From the NCBI GenBank assembly GCA_035268985.1, contig DATFJV010000036.1:1-20481 (forward strand): a stretch of 20,481 nt of DNA, written 5' to 3'. The DNA comes from JAAYHV01 sp035268985. Its GTDB lineage: Bacteria > Bacillota > Clostridia > Peptostreptococcales > Anaerovoracaceae. This document shows positions 1-7,544 of the stretch, one piece after another. The translations under genes and the position numbers were made by a program. Positions within the stretch are counted from its first letter, which is position 1. Every line of letters begins with the position of its first letter. The notes below the pieces were generated by a model. It searched no databases and had not been told where the DNA came from. It worked only from the letters and a program-made list of their open reading frames with translations.

Positions 1-42
1 CTTTGTCTTTTCATTGAAACAATATTCGTGTAAAAACACTGA

Positions 43-83
43 AGCCTTAGATATATCATTTAATATTAGATATACCTAAGGCT
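43..83 (-). terminator. Probable terminator after the reductase-like operon
   Basis: An inverted repeat lies 18 bases beyond the stop of the CooC-like gene. The arms are 43-57 and 69-83, 15 bases each with one mismatch (14/15), around an 11-base loop. Read on the minus strand, the stem is followed after about six bases by a run of five T. The stem is strong, but the T run is short and slightly displaced, so this may be a weak intrinsic terminator or an mRNA-end stabilising hairpin. No gene is visible in bases 1-42. Confidence 0.55.
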
Positions 84-101
84 CCTAGTCAGTAAATTCC
101 C

Positions 102-863
102 TTAAAAATCAGGAATTATTTTCTTTAGAATTTCCCGCACTGCCATTGGGCAAGCAGAATCAATTGGTAATTCTAACAAAGACTTACCATCACGGTCAAA
201 AGAGTTAACTAGTTCATCCTCTGGTAAACGACCAAAGACTTCCAAACCACTCTTTTTTATTAGTTCTTCTGCTGAATCGTCATCTCGAACACGGTTAAGA
301 ACCAATCCAGCTTGCTTAACCTTAATACCATCCTCTCCACCTTGAGCTACCTTCATAATACCACTAGCAGTCTCCAAGCTTCTAGCAGACATATCAGCTA
401 CGACTATTAATACATCAATACTCTTAAGTACTCTACGATTAAGCTGCTCAGGACCTGCTTCACCATCTATAATAGTCACTTCATACTCACCAAGAAGAGC
501 ATCAATACCATAACGTAAAAGCTCATTCACTGCACAGAAGCATCCAGGTTCCTCGGGACGGCCCATAGTAAGCAAGTCAAAACCATCTCCCTTAGACAAG
601 ATACTGCGCATTAATTCCTTAGTAGGAGCATTATCTAAATCATTTCTCAACTGATCCTTACCAATTAATCCTTTACGAAGTTGACTAACAGTTTCGTCCA
701 CTTTCATTCCTAAAGTATATGGTAAACTCATAGCAGAATCAGCATCAATAGCAAGTACCTTATTTTTATAACGTTCAGATAGCATTCTTATTAAAAGGGT
801 TGCTAATACAGTTTTCCCTGTACCACCTTTACCTGTAATTGCAATAGATTTTATCTTATTCAT
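102..863 (-). CDS. CooC-type P-loop ATPase (metal-cluster maturation factor candidate)
   Basis: This 253-residue protein belongs to the MinD/SIMIBI class of P-loop ATPases. Seen in the sequence: a deviant Walker A motif GKGGTGKT at residues 11-18 with the signature lysine K12, a switch-like AIDAD segment at 38-42, a Walker-B-like IIDGEAG near 131-137, and a CXC pair (C108, C110) in PGCFCAVN. In CooC, the ATPase that helps insert nickel into carbon monoxide dehydrogenase, a CXC pair at the dimer interface binds metal, so the CooC subgroup is favoured over MinD or ParA. No CO dehydrogenase gene is in the window. It is the last gene of the two-ATPase/two-FeS-subunit operon, 40 bases after the 425-residue subunit, with AGGAGG seven to eight bases before the ATG. 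Inference: it matures or inserts a metal cluster for that enzyme. The biochemical substrate is unknown. Confidence 0.8.
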   Translation of the reverse strand: MNKIKSIAITGKGGTGKTVLATLLIRMLSERYKNKVLAIDADSAMSLPYTLGMKVDETVSQLRKGLIGKDQLRNDLDNAPTKELMRSILSKGDGFDLLTMGRPEEPGCFCAVNELLRYGIDALLGEYEVTIIDGEAGPEQLNRRVLKSIDVLIVVADMSARSLETASGIMKVAQGGEDGIKVKQAGLVLNRVRDDDSAEELIKKSGLEVFGRLPEDELVNSFDRDGKSLLELPIDSACPMAVREILKKIIPDF

Positions 864-903
864 TTTAATTTCCTCCTTTTCTGCAGGAATTTCCTACTTT
901 AAT

Positions 904-2181
904 TTACGCTTTATCTTTCGTAATTCGTTCAGCTCCCACGACACTCTCCATATACTCAGCTATAGATGCTTTAACTTCGTCTGCACTCTTATAACGCATA
1001 TCAATGGAATCTAATTCCAGCATTAGTGTTGGAATATCAAATTTATCCTGAACCATATCTGTAACCATCTTTGCTGCAGCAAAAGTGTGCTTGCAACCCA
1101 CATGTCCAATAAACATAGATACACCAACCTCATAGTCTTCCATAATGTTTTCTACAATATTAACAAAGTGTTCAGCAGGTCCCGAAGCACCATGAATCAT
1201 TGGACTGCTCATAGCTTTTTTAGCCATTACTACTAAAGCTTCTTCTTTATCATTAATATCGTCAAATAGAATACCATTTTGATAACCAAAACCATCCATA
1301 ACTACAATAGCACCAAATTCTTTCTCCAACCATCCTAGGAGACCAGCGTTAGCCCATACAATATTTTGTAACCATGATACTCGATATTTTTCTTCTTTTA
1401 ACTGACCTATGCCCTTATCTGCTCTAGCCTTACCAACCTCATATTGTTTTTCCATGAATTTCAGCATATCAGGATGACCAGACATACCTAACATCATTTC
1501 ATTCAGAACCAATAGATGACCTGGTAACGGACAAGGCTTTAACTTTCTCAAATCAGCAATTTTATTCATTAAGTCGTTGGATTTATTGGAAATTTCTGCA
1601 ACTTCAGCAAACTTATCCCAATCCATTTTATTCCCAGTCAATTCTTCCATAAACTTTATAAAATCTTTATACTGCTCAGCTAGATACTCATATCCACGTC
1701 TATCTCTTCTAAAGGGAATATCTAATCTTATAGATGGAACATCAAGAATCCTATCAATTGCAGGATGACATTCACGAGCAGAATCACATGGTACTGTACA
1801 GTATACAAAAGCATCTGGATCAACACCAAAATCACCACGAAGTGCAACTCCCAACTCTACTTTATCCAAAGCACAGGAAGTTGGAGGAACATGTTTCTCT
1901 GCCTCATCAACATAAATAGCTGTAGTATCAGTATCACTAGCAATACGAGTAGGTATCATATCTAAAAAGAAAGGTACCGCATCGAAAGCATAAATCAATT
2001 CCACAGGAGCTGGTCCACCGAAGAAAACAACTTTTTTACCATTTTTATGGGCATCACGAATATCGTTCCAATATGCTTTTTGAACCTCAAACATCCAAAG
2101 ATCCTTAGGTCTTTTTTTTGATATATGATTAATAATACTATCAACTTGATCACAAGTTTTAGAAATTATATTTACACTCAT
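904..2181 (-). CDS. Benzoyl-CoA reductase/2-hydroxyacyl-CoA dehydratase family FeS subunit, B-type (425 aa)
   Basis: This is the larger of two iron-sulfur subunits of the HgdA/HgdB/BcrB/BcrC family, which bind a [4Fe-4S] or related cluster and the acyl-CoA. Candidate cluster ligands are C103 (PPTSCALDK), the triple C128/C132/C138 (YCTVPCDSAREC) and C363 (GHVGCKHTF), which match the three cysteine blocks of the family; C217 is extra. At 425 residues it is close to the B-type subunits (BcrB, BadE, BzdO, roughly 430-450). It starts only three bases after the stop of the 375-residue partner, and its ribosome binding site lies inside that gene's last codons, so the two are translationally coupled. 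Family membership is firm. A benzoyl-CoA reductase-like role rather than a hydroxyacyl-CoA dehydratase role is inferred from the two separate ATPase genes. The substrate is unknown. Confidence 0.82.
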   Translation of the reverse strand: MSVNIISKTCDQVDSIINHISKKRPKDLWMFEVQKAYWNDIRDAHKNGKKVVFFGGPAPVELIYAFDAVPFFLDMIPTRIASDTDTTAIYVDEAEKHVPPTSCALDKVELGVALRGDFGVDPDAFVYCTVPCDSARECHPAIDRILDVPSIRLDIPFRRDRRGYEYLAEQYKDFIKFMEELTGNKMDWDKFAEVAEISNKSNDLMNKIADLRKLKPCPLPGHLLVLNEMMLGMSGHPDMLKFMEKQYEVGKARADKGIGQLKEEKYRVSWLQNIVWANAGLLGWLEKEFGAIVVMDGFGYQNGILFDDINDKEEALVVMAKKAMSSPMIHGASGPAEHFVNIVENIMEDYEVGVSMFIGHVGCKHTFAAAKMVTDMVQDKFDIPTLMLELDSIDMRYKSADEVKASIAEYMESVVGAERITKDKA

Positions 2182-2184
2182 TTT

Positions 2185-3312
2185 TTAGTACTCCTCCTCT
2201 ATCATTTCAATAAATGCCTCAGTACGAACTTCTAATTGACCTACATTTGACATTAATTCTTCACGGTCTAATGTAAGCATAGGTATATTAGCCTTCTTCA
2301 TTAAATCATTGAGGTAAAAACCTTCTCCACCCCAACACTCACAATTCTGTAGCTTCTCATAGATAATTCCCTCAACTTTATACTCCTCAACCATATTCTG
2401 AATTACCTCATGTAACTCATCGTGAAGATCTATCATTCTAGGGCATACAGGTCTTGTAAGATAAGACTTAGCTATAGAACCAAGCACATCATTATTGTCT
2501 AGTTCCACCGGCTCCCAAAGGTATCTACTTCCAAAGCACAGAGCATCGGCTACTATTAATCCTCCCTTATCTTCAATTACCTTCATATACTCAGGATTAT
2601 CTAATGCACTACCAATAACCATCAGACGTGTACGATTAGTAGTAATCGGAGTTCTATTCTTAGCATCTTCTAGAAAATCCTTCAAAAGTACATTAAACTC
2701 TTCTTTTGGCATTGAAGCGGCTGCTAGAGTTATTTTAAGGGTATCTGTACCACTAATAACTGGATTTTTTGCCATACGAAGCTCATATAGTTCTCTAATT
2801 AGTCTTCTAGTTTCATTATACAAGTCAACAGATGCCTTTAATTTTTCGTCAGTAATTTTTACACCAGCAAATTTCTCAATGCCTTCCTTTATATCCTTAA
2901 GCTCATTTTTATAGTAATCTAAACTAAGATCGTTTACTAATCTTGGAGCCGCTGAAATATGTATATAATGATCTTTCTTATCGGGGTCAATATAATTCCA
3001 ATTATCATAAATACGTGTAGCCATCATACAACCATCAGTTGCAATCAAACCGTCCAAATCATAAGTTTCATCTATCAAATACTGAAGACATGAACTGGCA
3101 AAGCTACAACTTAAGCTAGACATCCAAGTTTCAGCCTCACTATTGTCTTCACAACCAGTAGCTCTTACACGAATAGGTAGCATCCCTGCTGCATGAATAA
3201 TTTCTTCAGGCACATGACAGCAAATAGTACCTATTACCTTTTTTCCCTGAGCCTTCCACTCTTTTATAGACTCATTGGATATACTTGTGTCAAATAATTT
3301 TTCAAATTTCAT
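2185..3312 (-). CDS. Benzoyl-CoA reductase/2-hydroxyacyl-CoA dehydratase family FeS subunit, C-type (375 aa)
   Basis: This is the second iron-sulfur subunit of the family, expected to pair with the 425-residue protein. The N-terminus shows the family GTICCHVPEEIIHAAG block (residues 28-43), which precedes the first Rossmann-like lobe. It is rich in cysteine: C31/C32, C54, C69, C75, C95 (ATDGC), C259, C290 and C324/C326 in NCECWGGE. The C-terminal GQLEVRTEAFIEMI is the usual family ending. Length fits BcrC/BadD/BzdN subunits (about 375-390). The CXC at 324-326 sits where many members have one cysteine of the third cluster block. AAGGAGG stands about seven bases before the ATG. A 171-base AT-rich spacer with no clear signal separates it from the upstream 289-residue ATPase gene. 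Function beyond family level is inferred from the operon. Confidence 0.82.
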   Translation of the reverse strand: MKFEKLFDTSISNESIKEWKAQGKKVIGTICCHVPEEIIHAAGMLPIRVRATGCEDNSEAETWMSSLSCSFASSCLQYLIDETYDLDGLIATDGCMMATRIYDNWNYIDPDKKDHYIHISAAPRLVNDLSLDYYKNELKDIKEGIEKFAGVKITDEKLKASVDLYNETRRLIRELYELRMAKNPVISGTDTLKITLAAASMPKEEFNVLLKDFLEDAKNRTPITTNRTRLMVIGSALDNPEYMKVIEDKGGLIVADALCFGSRYLWEPVELDNNDVLGSIAKSYLTRPVCPRMIDLHDELHEVIQNMVEEYKVEGIIYEKLQNCECWGGEGFYLNDLMKKANIPMLTLDREELMSNVGQLEVRTEAFIEMIEEEY

Positions 3313-3483
3313 AGTTTCACTCCTCCTTAAATCAAATAGTAATTTTAATACTTTCGATTTATTTTTTATTATTTTAACAGATTATTTCAATTATAAATTT
3401 AAAATTTATATAAAACATCTATTATTAACCTCACCTAATAATTCAACTAATTGGACTTGAAATCATACTTTCCAAATAGATAC

Positions 3484-4353
3484 TTAGGCACTTTTCTTTT
3501 TTAGTAATTCCTTCGCAATTATAGCTGCACCTAAAGCACCGGCAATCTGAGTATCCAACTTAGGCTTAATAGCCTTAACACCCAAAATACGCTCGATTCT
3601 ACGGGTTACACCGACATTTTTAACAATACCTCCAGTTATAGCAAGATCTTTTTCCATGCCATTTCTTTCCAAAAGCCTAGCTACCCTTATTGCCATTGCA
3701 TGGCAGTAAGCAGCTAATACCCTTTGCTTTGTCCAACCAGCTCTCATAAGATTTGTTGCCTCTGTTTTAGCAAAGATAACACATGTACTTGAAACTGGCG
3801 GTGGTTCCTCCTCTATATCAAAAGACATTTCACCAATATTCTCAACTTTTACACCTAATAAGTCAGCTATGACTTCCATTCCTCGACCAGTTCCAGCAGC
3901 GCACTTATCGTTCATCATAAAGGATTTTACCTTCCCTCTTTCATCGCAATGAATTGCCTTGCAGTCTTGACCTCCCATGTCCAAGACAGTACGAACGCTT
4001 GGTCCATATATAGCATTTGCTCCACGTGCATGACAAGTGATTTCAGTTATATTTTTATTAGAAAACGGTACATTAACACGACCATAACCAGTCCCAATAG
4101 TATAATCCAAATCATCAATAGTAAGATTTGTACCTTCCATTGCCCACTTTATTGCATCTATTGCTGAGTTAGGACTATTAGAACCTGTACGCATACTAGA
4201 ATAAGCATAAAGTTCCCCATCAGCTAAAATTACAGCCTGAGTACTAGTAGAACCAATATCTATCCCCGCAGTAATAAGTCTACCGTGCCAATTTTGAATT
4301 TCAGGATTTTTCCAATTTGATTCTTTCCATCTCCAATATTCAACTTCCTTCAT
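3484..4353 (-). CDS. BadF/BadG/HgdC-family ATPase subunit with extended N-terminus (289 aa)
   Basis: This is an ASKHA-fold ATPase that drives single-electron transfer from its own [4Fe-4S] cluster to the dehydratase or reductase component. Seen: phosphate-1 loop GIDIGST (residues 30-36), TGYGR (88-92), the phosphate-2 motif DMGGQDCK (125-132), cluster cysteine C151 in NDKCAAGTG, second cluster cysteine C191 in STCVIFAKTEA, the adenosine loop ITGGIVKN and the C-terminal GALGAA. A roughly 25-residue N-terminal extension rich in tryptophan (YWRWKESNW) is absent from HgdC-type activators; I recall a similar extension in BzdQ-type benzoyl-CoA reductase subunits but cannot check this. All nucleotide-binding motifs are canonical. 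GGAGG lies ten bases before the ATG. It follows the 257-residue ATPase gene by 23 bases, so the two probably form a heterodimer. Confidence 0.82.
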   Translation of the reverse strand: MKEVEYWRWKESNWKNPEIQNWHGRLITAGIDIGSTSTQAVILADGELYAYSSMRTGSNSPNSAIDAIKWAMEGTNLTIDDLDYTIGTGYGRVNVPFSNKNITEITCHARGANAIYGPSVRTVLDMGGQDCKAIHCDERGKVKSFMMNDKCAAGTGRGMEVIADLLGVKVENIGEMSFDIEEEPPPVSSTCVIFAKTEATNLMRAGWTKQRVLAAYCHAMAIRVARLLERNGMEKDLAITGGIVKNVGVTRRIERILGVKAIKPKLDTQIAGALGAAIIAKELLKKKSA

Positions 4354-4376
4354 TATTTGTTTTCCTCCCTTTTACT

Positions 4377-5150
4377 TTAGCTATCAGTAGCATACAGAGC
4401 TGCGCCAATAGCGCTTATGTAGTCAGTATCTTCTGATACAAAAACATCCTGTGAAATCAATTTTTCCATACATTTAACCAAACCTTTATTATGACCTGGT
4501 CCACCAATCATTGTCACATTGTCTGTAAGACCTGTACGACGGATTAGAGAATTTACACGATTGCAAATCCCAACAAGTATTCCGTGAGCAATATCTTCCC
4601 TACTCTCTTGCTGATGAATAAGAGAAATAACCTCAGATTCCGCAAAAACTACACACTGAGCATTGGTTACGATTTCCTTTTTGTGTCTTAAAGAATAATC
4701 ACCTATCTCTTCAGTTTTTATTTGTAAAGCTCTAGCCATAGCCTCTATAAAAGTACCAGAACCAGAAGCACATTTATCATTTGTTTCATATTTTTTTACT
4801 TTGCCGTCCTCTGTAAGCCTTATTACACGGGTGCTTTCGGCACCCATATCTATGACTAGATTGGCGTTCTGATTCACAAAGCGTGAACCCATTGCTGCAG
4901 AATTCACTTGATTTACAACTGTATTAGCCATTTTAATTATGTTGCGTCCTGTTCCTGTAGCAACAATTATATCCACTTCATCTGCATCAATTCCTGCATC
5001 AGTTAAAAGGGACTTATATACTCTATCAGATGCTTTATGAGCATCAAATTTCGTAGCAACCTTTGCCTTAGCAAGAAGCTTATCTCCACTCAGCAAAACA
5101 CCTTTTGTATTTTGACTACCCGAATCAATTCCTATTTTAATCTTTTGCAT
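4377..5150 (-). CDS. BadF/BadG/HgdC-family ATPase, divergent partner subunit (257 aa)
   Basis: This is the second ATPase of the same family and the first gene of the operon. Seen: phosphate-1 GIDSGSQNTKG (residues 7-17), TGTGRN (65-70), cluster cysteines C127 (NDKCASGSG) and C166 (NAQCVVFAESE), and C-terminal AIGAALYA. The phosphate-2 motif normally written D-I/M-GGQD is here DMGAES (101-106), as I recall for the D-type subunits of benzoyl-CoA reductases, so the two ATPases are not equivalent. The start chosen is the ATG at 5150. A longer frame could begin with GTG at 5162, but that GTG lies within the AAGGAGGTG ribosome binding site of the ATG, which is ten bases away. It lies about 90 bases downstream of the predicted start of a sigma-54 promoter. 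Confidence 0.8.
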   Translation of the reverse strand: MQKIKIGIDSGSQNTKGVLLSGDKLLAKAKVATKFDAHKASDRVYKSLLTDAGIDADEVDIIVATGTGRNIIKMANTVVNQVNSAAMGSRFVNQNANLVIDMGAESTRVIRLTEDGKVKKYETNDKCASGSGTFIEAMARALQIKTEEIGDYSLRHKKEIVTNAQCVVFAESEVISLIHQQESREDIAHGILVGICNRVNSLIRRTGLTDNVTMIGGPGHNKGLVKCMEKLISQDVFVSEDTDYISAIGAALYATDS

Positions 5151-5251
5151 TTTTCTAAACACCTCCTTGATTAGCTTTAGTTTAAGATTTGTATATATTT
5201 TTTTATATTATTCTTTTAAAATCAACACCTTTAGTTTCACTAGTTTATATG

Positions 5252-5268
5252 TGCAAATCTTATGCCAA
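5252..5268 (-). promoter_or_regulatory. Sigma-54 (-24/-12) promoter for the reductase-like operon
   Basis: Read on the minus strand, bases 5268-5252 give TTGGCATAAGATTTGCA. This matches the sigma-54 consensus TTGGCAC-N5-TTGCW with the obligatory GG and GC separated by exactly ten bases. The expected start of transcription is near 5241, about 90 bases before the ATG at 5150. It is almost the same as the promoter before the crotonase gene; only the five-base spacer differs. Such promoters are silent without an ATP-using enhancer-binding activator, so this operon is probably switched on by a specific signal. Confidence 0.72.
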
Positions 5269-5298
5269 ATATAGGTCATTGTTAAAGCAACCTTGAAT

Positions 5299-5323
5299 AT
5301 TTAGTATGTGAAATTTTAAACTA
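5299..5323 (-). promoter_or_regulatory. Candidate upstream activator element of the reductase-like operon
   Basis: The segment contains ATGTGAAATTT (5306-5316, plus-strand reading), an 11-mer also found exactly in the 43-bp palindrome upstream of the other sigma-54 promoter and in the same orientation relative to its promoter. It is flanked by TTTAGTA and AACTA, which resemble the outer TTTAGTACA/TGTACTAAA arms there. Its centre is about 57 bp from the -12 GC, against about 79 bp at the other promoter, a difference of roughly two helical turns. The sequence is AT-rich, so chance similarity is possible. Confidence 0.4.
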
Positions 5324-5420
5324 TTGGATTTATCTTAACATAAAGCCTATAAAATAAAAATTATTAATTATCTAATATTGACTAATTACTTTTAAGTTTT
5401 AAACTTTTTAAAATTCTTTG

Positions 5421-5453
5421 TGTAATATTTGTACAAGGTGTGCAAGTATTACA
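5421..5453. repeat. Inverted repeat at the end of etfA
   Basis: The arms TGTAATATTTG (5421-5431) and CAAGTATTACA (5443-5453) pair with one mismatch (10/11) around an 11-base centre. The right arm overlaps the etfA stop codon at 5449-5451. No T run follows on the minus strand, so a normal intrinsic terminator is not supported. It could be an mRNA 3' hairpin, or a distant activator site about 195 bp upstream of the predicted sigma-54 start for the reductase-like operon. Confidence 0.4.
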
Positions 5454-6690
5454 CTGATAAAATTGATTGTAAAATTTCAGATTGTTTTAAAACATCAGAT
5501 ATATCATCAGACCTATCCAATGCTTCCGTAAATGCAGGTATGATTTTATACAAATCACCTACAAGTCCAAAATCAGCAATTTTAAAGATTGGAGCGTCTG
5601 GATTTTTATTAATAGCTATAATTAAATCTGAATTTTGCATACCTGCCAAGTGTTGAATTGCTCCTGAAATACCACAAGCTATATATAATTTTGGCTTAAC
5701 AGTTGTACCCGTTTGCCCTACTTGATGAGAATGATCAATCCATTCATTATCAACAGCTGCACGTGATGCTCCAACCACTCCATTTAATTTATAAGATAGT
5801 TTTTCTAAAAGTTCAAATCCCTCTGGTCTTCCTAATCCACGTCCACCAGCTACAATAACTTCAGCATCTGTTAGAGAAACCATTTCTTTCTTGCTTTTTA
5901 CTATCTCCACAACTTCCGTTCTTAGATCTTCCTTCTTTAATTTAACTTCCAACTCAATTATTTCACCTTTTCTTGAATCATCTTTAACAGCTTTATCCAT
6001 AACACCTGGTCTTACTGTAGACATTTGTGGCCTATGATTTGGACATACTATTGTTGCCATAATATTTCCACCAAAAGCTGGACGTGTTTGCATAATTTTT
6101 TTATCTTCTAAATCTATTTCGAGTTTAGTACAATCTGCAGTTAATCCTGTATCTACTCTTGCAGCTACCCTAGGAGCTAAATCTCTACCAATGTGTGTAG
6201 CCCCCATAATAATAATTTCCGGTTTAATTTCATTGATTTTCTCACTGATTACTTTTGTATATGCATCTGTTGTAAAGTTTTCTAATAATTTATGTTGTGC
6301 CAAATATACTTTATCTGCACCATATGAAACCAACTCTTTAGCTAAGCCTTTTATATCCTTTCCAAGGACTATTGCACAAAGTTCAGTTCCTATTTCATCG
6401 GCTAATTTTCTACCTTCTCCTAGAAGTTCTAAAGATACAGGCATAATTTGCCCTTCCCTTTGTTCTACAAATACCCATACGTTTTTGTACAAAGATAAAT
6501 CTTTCTCAGGAGCATCTATCTCTTCTTTGATTATAGCTTCAAACTTACATGATTCTATACAAGCTCCACAAGCAGTACATTTTTCGTTTATCACAGCTAC
6601 GTTATTAATCATATCGATTGCTTCAAATGGACATGACTTTAAACACAGCTTACATCCTTTACATTTGTCTTGTAATACTACAATAGCCAT
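5449..6690 (-). CDS. etfA: Electron transfer flavoprotein alpha subunit with N-terminal 2[4Fe-4S] ferredoxin domain
   Basis: This 413-residue EtfA carries an extra N-terminal ferredoxin domain. Two CxxCxxCxxxC clusters are visible: C10/C13/C16/C20 and C38/C41/C44/C48. The EtfA Rossmann-like domain follows from about residue 68 and the FAD-binding domain from about 275, with AGGRGLGRPEG, VGQTGTTVKPKLYIACG and ISGAIQHLAGM, the conserved FAD loops. Ferredoxin-fused EtfA proteins are known from anaerobes, for example in caffeyl-CoA reductase and electron-confurcating lactate dehydrogenase of Acetobacterium, where electrons pass between NAD, ferredoxin and the flavoenzyme. The gene is 21 bases after etfB, with GGAGG seven bases before the ATG. 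A bifurcating role with the adjacent acyl-CoA dehydrogenase is likely but inferred. Confidence 0.93.
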   Translation of the reverse strand: MAIVVLQDKCKGCKLCLKSCPFEAIDMINNVAVINEKCTACGACIESCKFEAIIKEEIDAPEKDLSLYKNVWVFVEQREGQIMPVSLELLGEGRKLADEIGTELCAIVLGKDIKGLAKELVSYGADKVYLAQHKLLENFTTDAYTKVISEKINEIKPEIIIMGATHIGRDLAPRVAARVDTGLTADCTKLEIDLEDKKIMQTRPAFGGNIMATIVCPNHRPQMSTVRPGVMDKAVKDDSRKGEIIELEVKLKKEDLRTEVVEIVKSKKEMVSLTDAEVIVAGGRGLGRPEGFELLEKLSYKLNGVVGASRAAVDNEWIDHSHQVGQTGTTVKPKLYIACGISGAIQHLAGMQNSDLIIAINKNPDAPIFKIADFGLVGDLYKIIPAFTEALDRSDDISDVLKQSEILQSILSV

Positions 6691-6711
6691 TTTTAACCTC
6701 CATTTCTTATA

Positions 6712-7497
6712 CTATATAACATTCTTTTTACTTAAATTCACTACAAGTTTTTCAACCATTTCTTCTACTGTTCCTTTAATTATTATTCCTTTTCCCTTTG
6801 GCTCTGGAGTAAACGAACGTAATACATTTGTTGGTGATGCATCTAATCCTACTTGATGCTTTTCAATATCTAAGTCACTTAATGTCCATGTAGTAATACT
6901 TTTTTTATAGGCATTGAATATCCCTTTCATGGATATATACCTTGGTTCATTTAATTCTTTAATTGCAGTTAAAAGTACTGGTTTTTTTACTTTTATTACT
7001 TCATGACCGTCTTCTAATTGCCTTTGCACTATGATTTCATCTCCATCAATTTTAAAATTCTGTACATAGCTAACTTGAGGAATTCCAATTCTTTCTGCAA
7101 TCTGTGGTCCTACTTGAGCAGTATCACCATCTATAGCTTGTCTTCCAGCAAAAACAATGTCGTATTCTCCAATTTTTCTGATTGCTGCTGCTATGGTATT
7201 GGAAGTCGCCCAAGTATCAGCACCAGCAAAGGCTCTATCACTTAGTAGAATTACGTCATCTGCTCCCATAGCTAAACATTCCCTTAGTATTTCTTCAGCT
7301 TGAGGTGGTCCCATTGTTAATACCGTTACTTTAACATCTGTATATTTATCTTTTAATGCTAATGCTTCTTCCAAAGCGTTTGCATCATCTGGATTTAATA
7401 TGCTTGGAATACCATCGCGAATAAGCGTTCCCTTGACTGGATCTATTTTAACTTCGTTTGTATCAGGAACTTGTTTTACACAAACAATAATCTTCAT
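6712..7497 (-). CDS. etfB: Electron transfer flavoprotein beta subunit
   Basis: This is a 261-residue EtfB, normal length for the family. Seen: N-terminal IIVCVKQVPDT, the SILNPDDANALEEAL segment, the adenine-nucleotide-binding stretch around AGRQAIDGDTAQVGP (near residues 117-131), and the C-terminal arm that wraps around EtfA. In bifurcating ETFs this subunit holds the extra FAD that takes the hydride from NADH; in ordinary ETFs the site holds AMP. The DGDTAQVGP loop is compatible with the bifurcating type but does not prove it. The gene lies 47 bases after the acyl-CoA dehydrogenase and 21 bases before etfA. AAGGAGG is four to five bases before the ATG. Confidence 0.93.
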   Translation of the reverse strand: MKIIVCVKQVPDTNEVKIDPVKGTLIRDGIPSILNPDDANALEEALALKDKYTDVKVTVLTMGPPQAEEILRECLAMGADDVILLSDRAFAGADTWATSNTIAAAIRKIGEYDIVFAGRQAIDGDTAQVGPQIAERIGIPQVSYVQNFKIDGDEIIVQRQLEDGHEVIKVKKPVLLTAIKELNEPRYISMKGIFNAYKKSITTWTLSDLDIEKHQVGLDASPTNVLRSFTPEPKGKGIIIKGTVEEMVEKLVVNLSKKNVI

Positions 7498-7544
7498 GTT
7501 TTTCCTCCTTGATCTTATTAATTAGAATATATCTATAAACTTAT

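Noticed and set aside
2495..2914. 139-codon plus-strand open frame
   Set aside because: It is antisense to the 375-aa FeS subunit and has no support of its own.
5151..5162. GTG start for the 257-aa ATPase four codons upstream
   Set aside because: The GTG is part of the AAGGAGGTG ribosome binding site of the ATG at 5150, and has no ribosome binding site of its own.
6191..6856. 221-codon plus-strand open frame
   Set aside because: It is antisense to etfA and the end of etfB, both firmly identified, and shows no domain or ribosome binding site.
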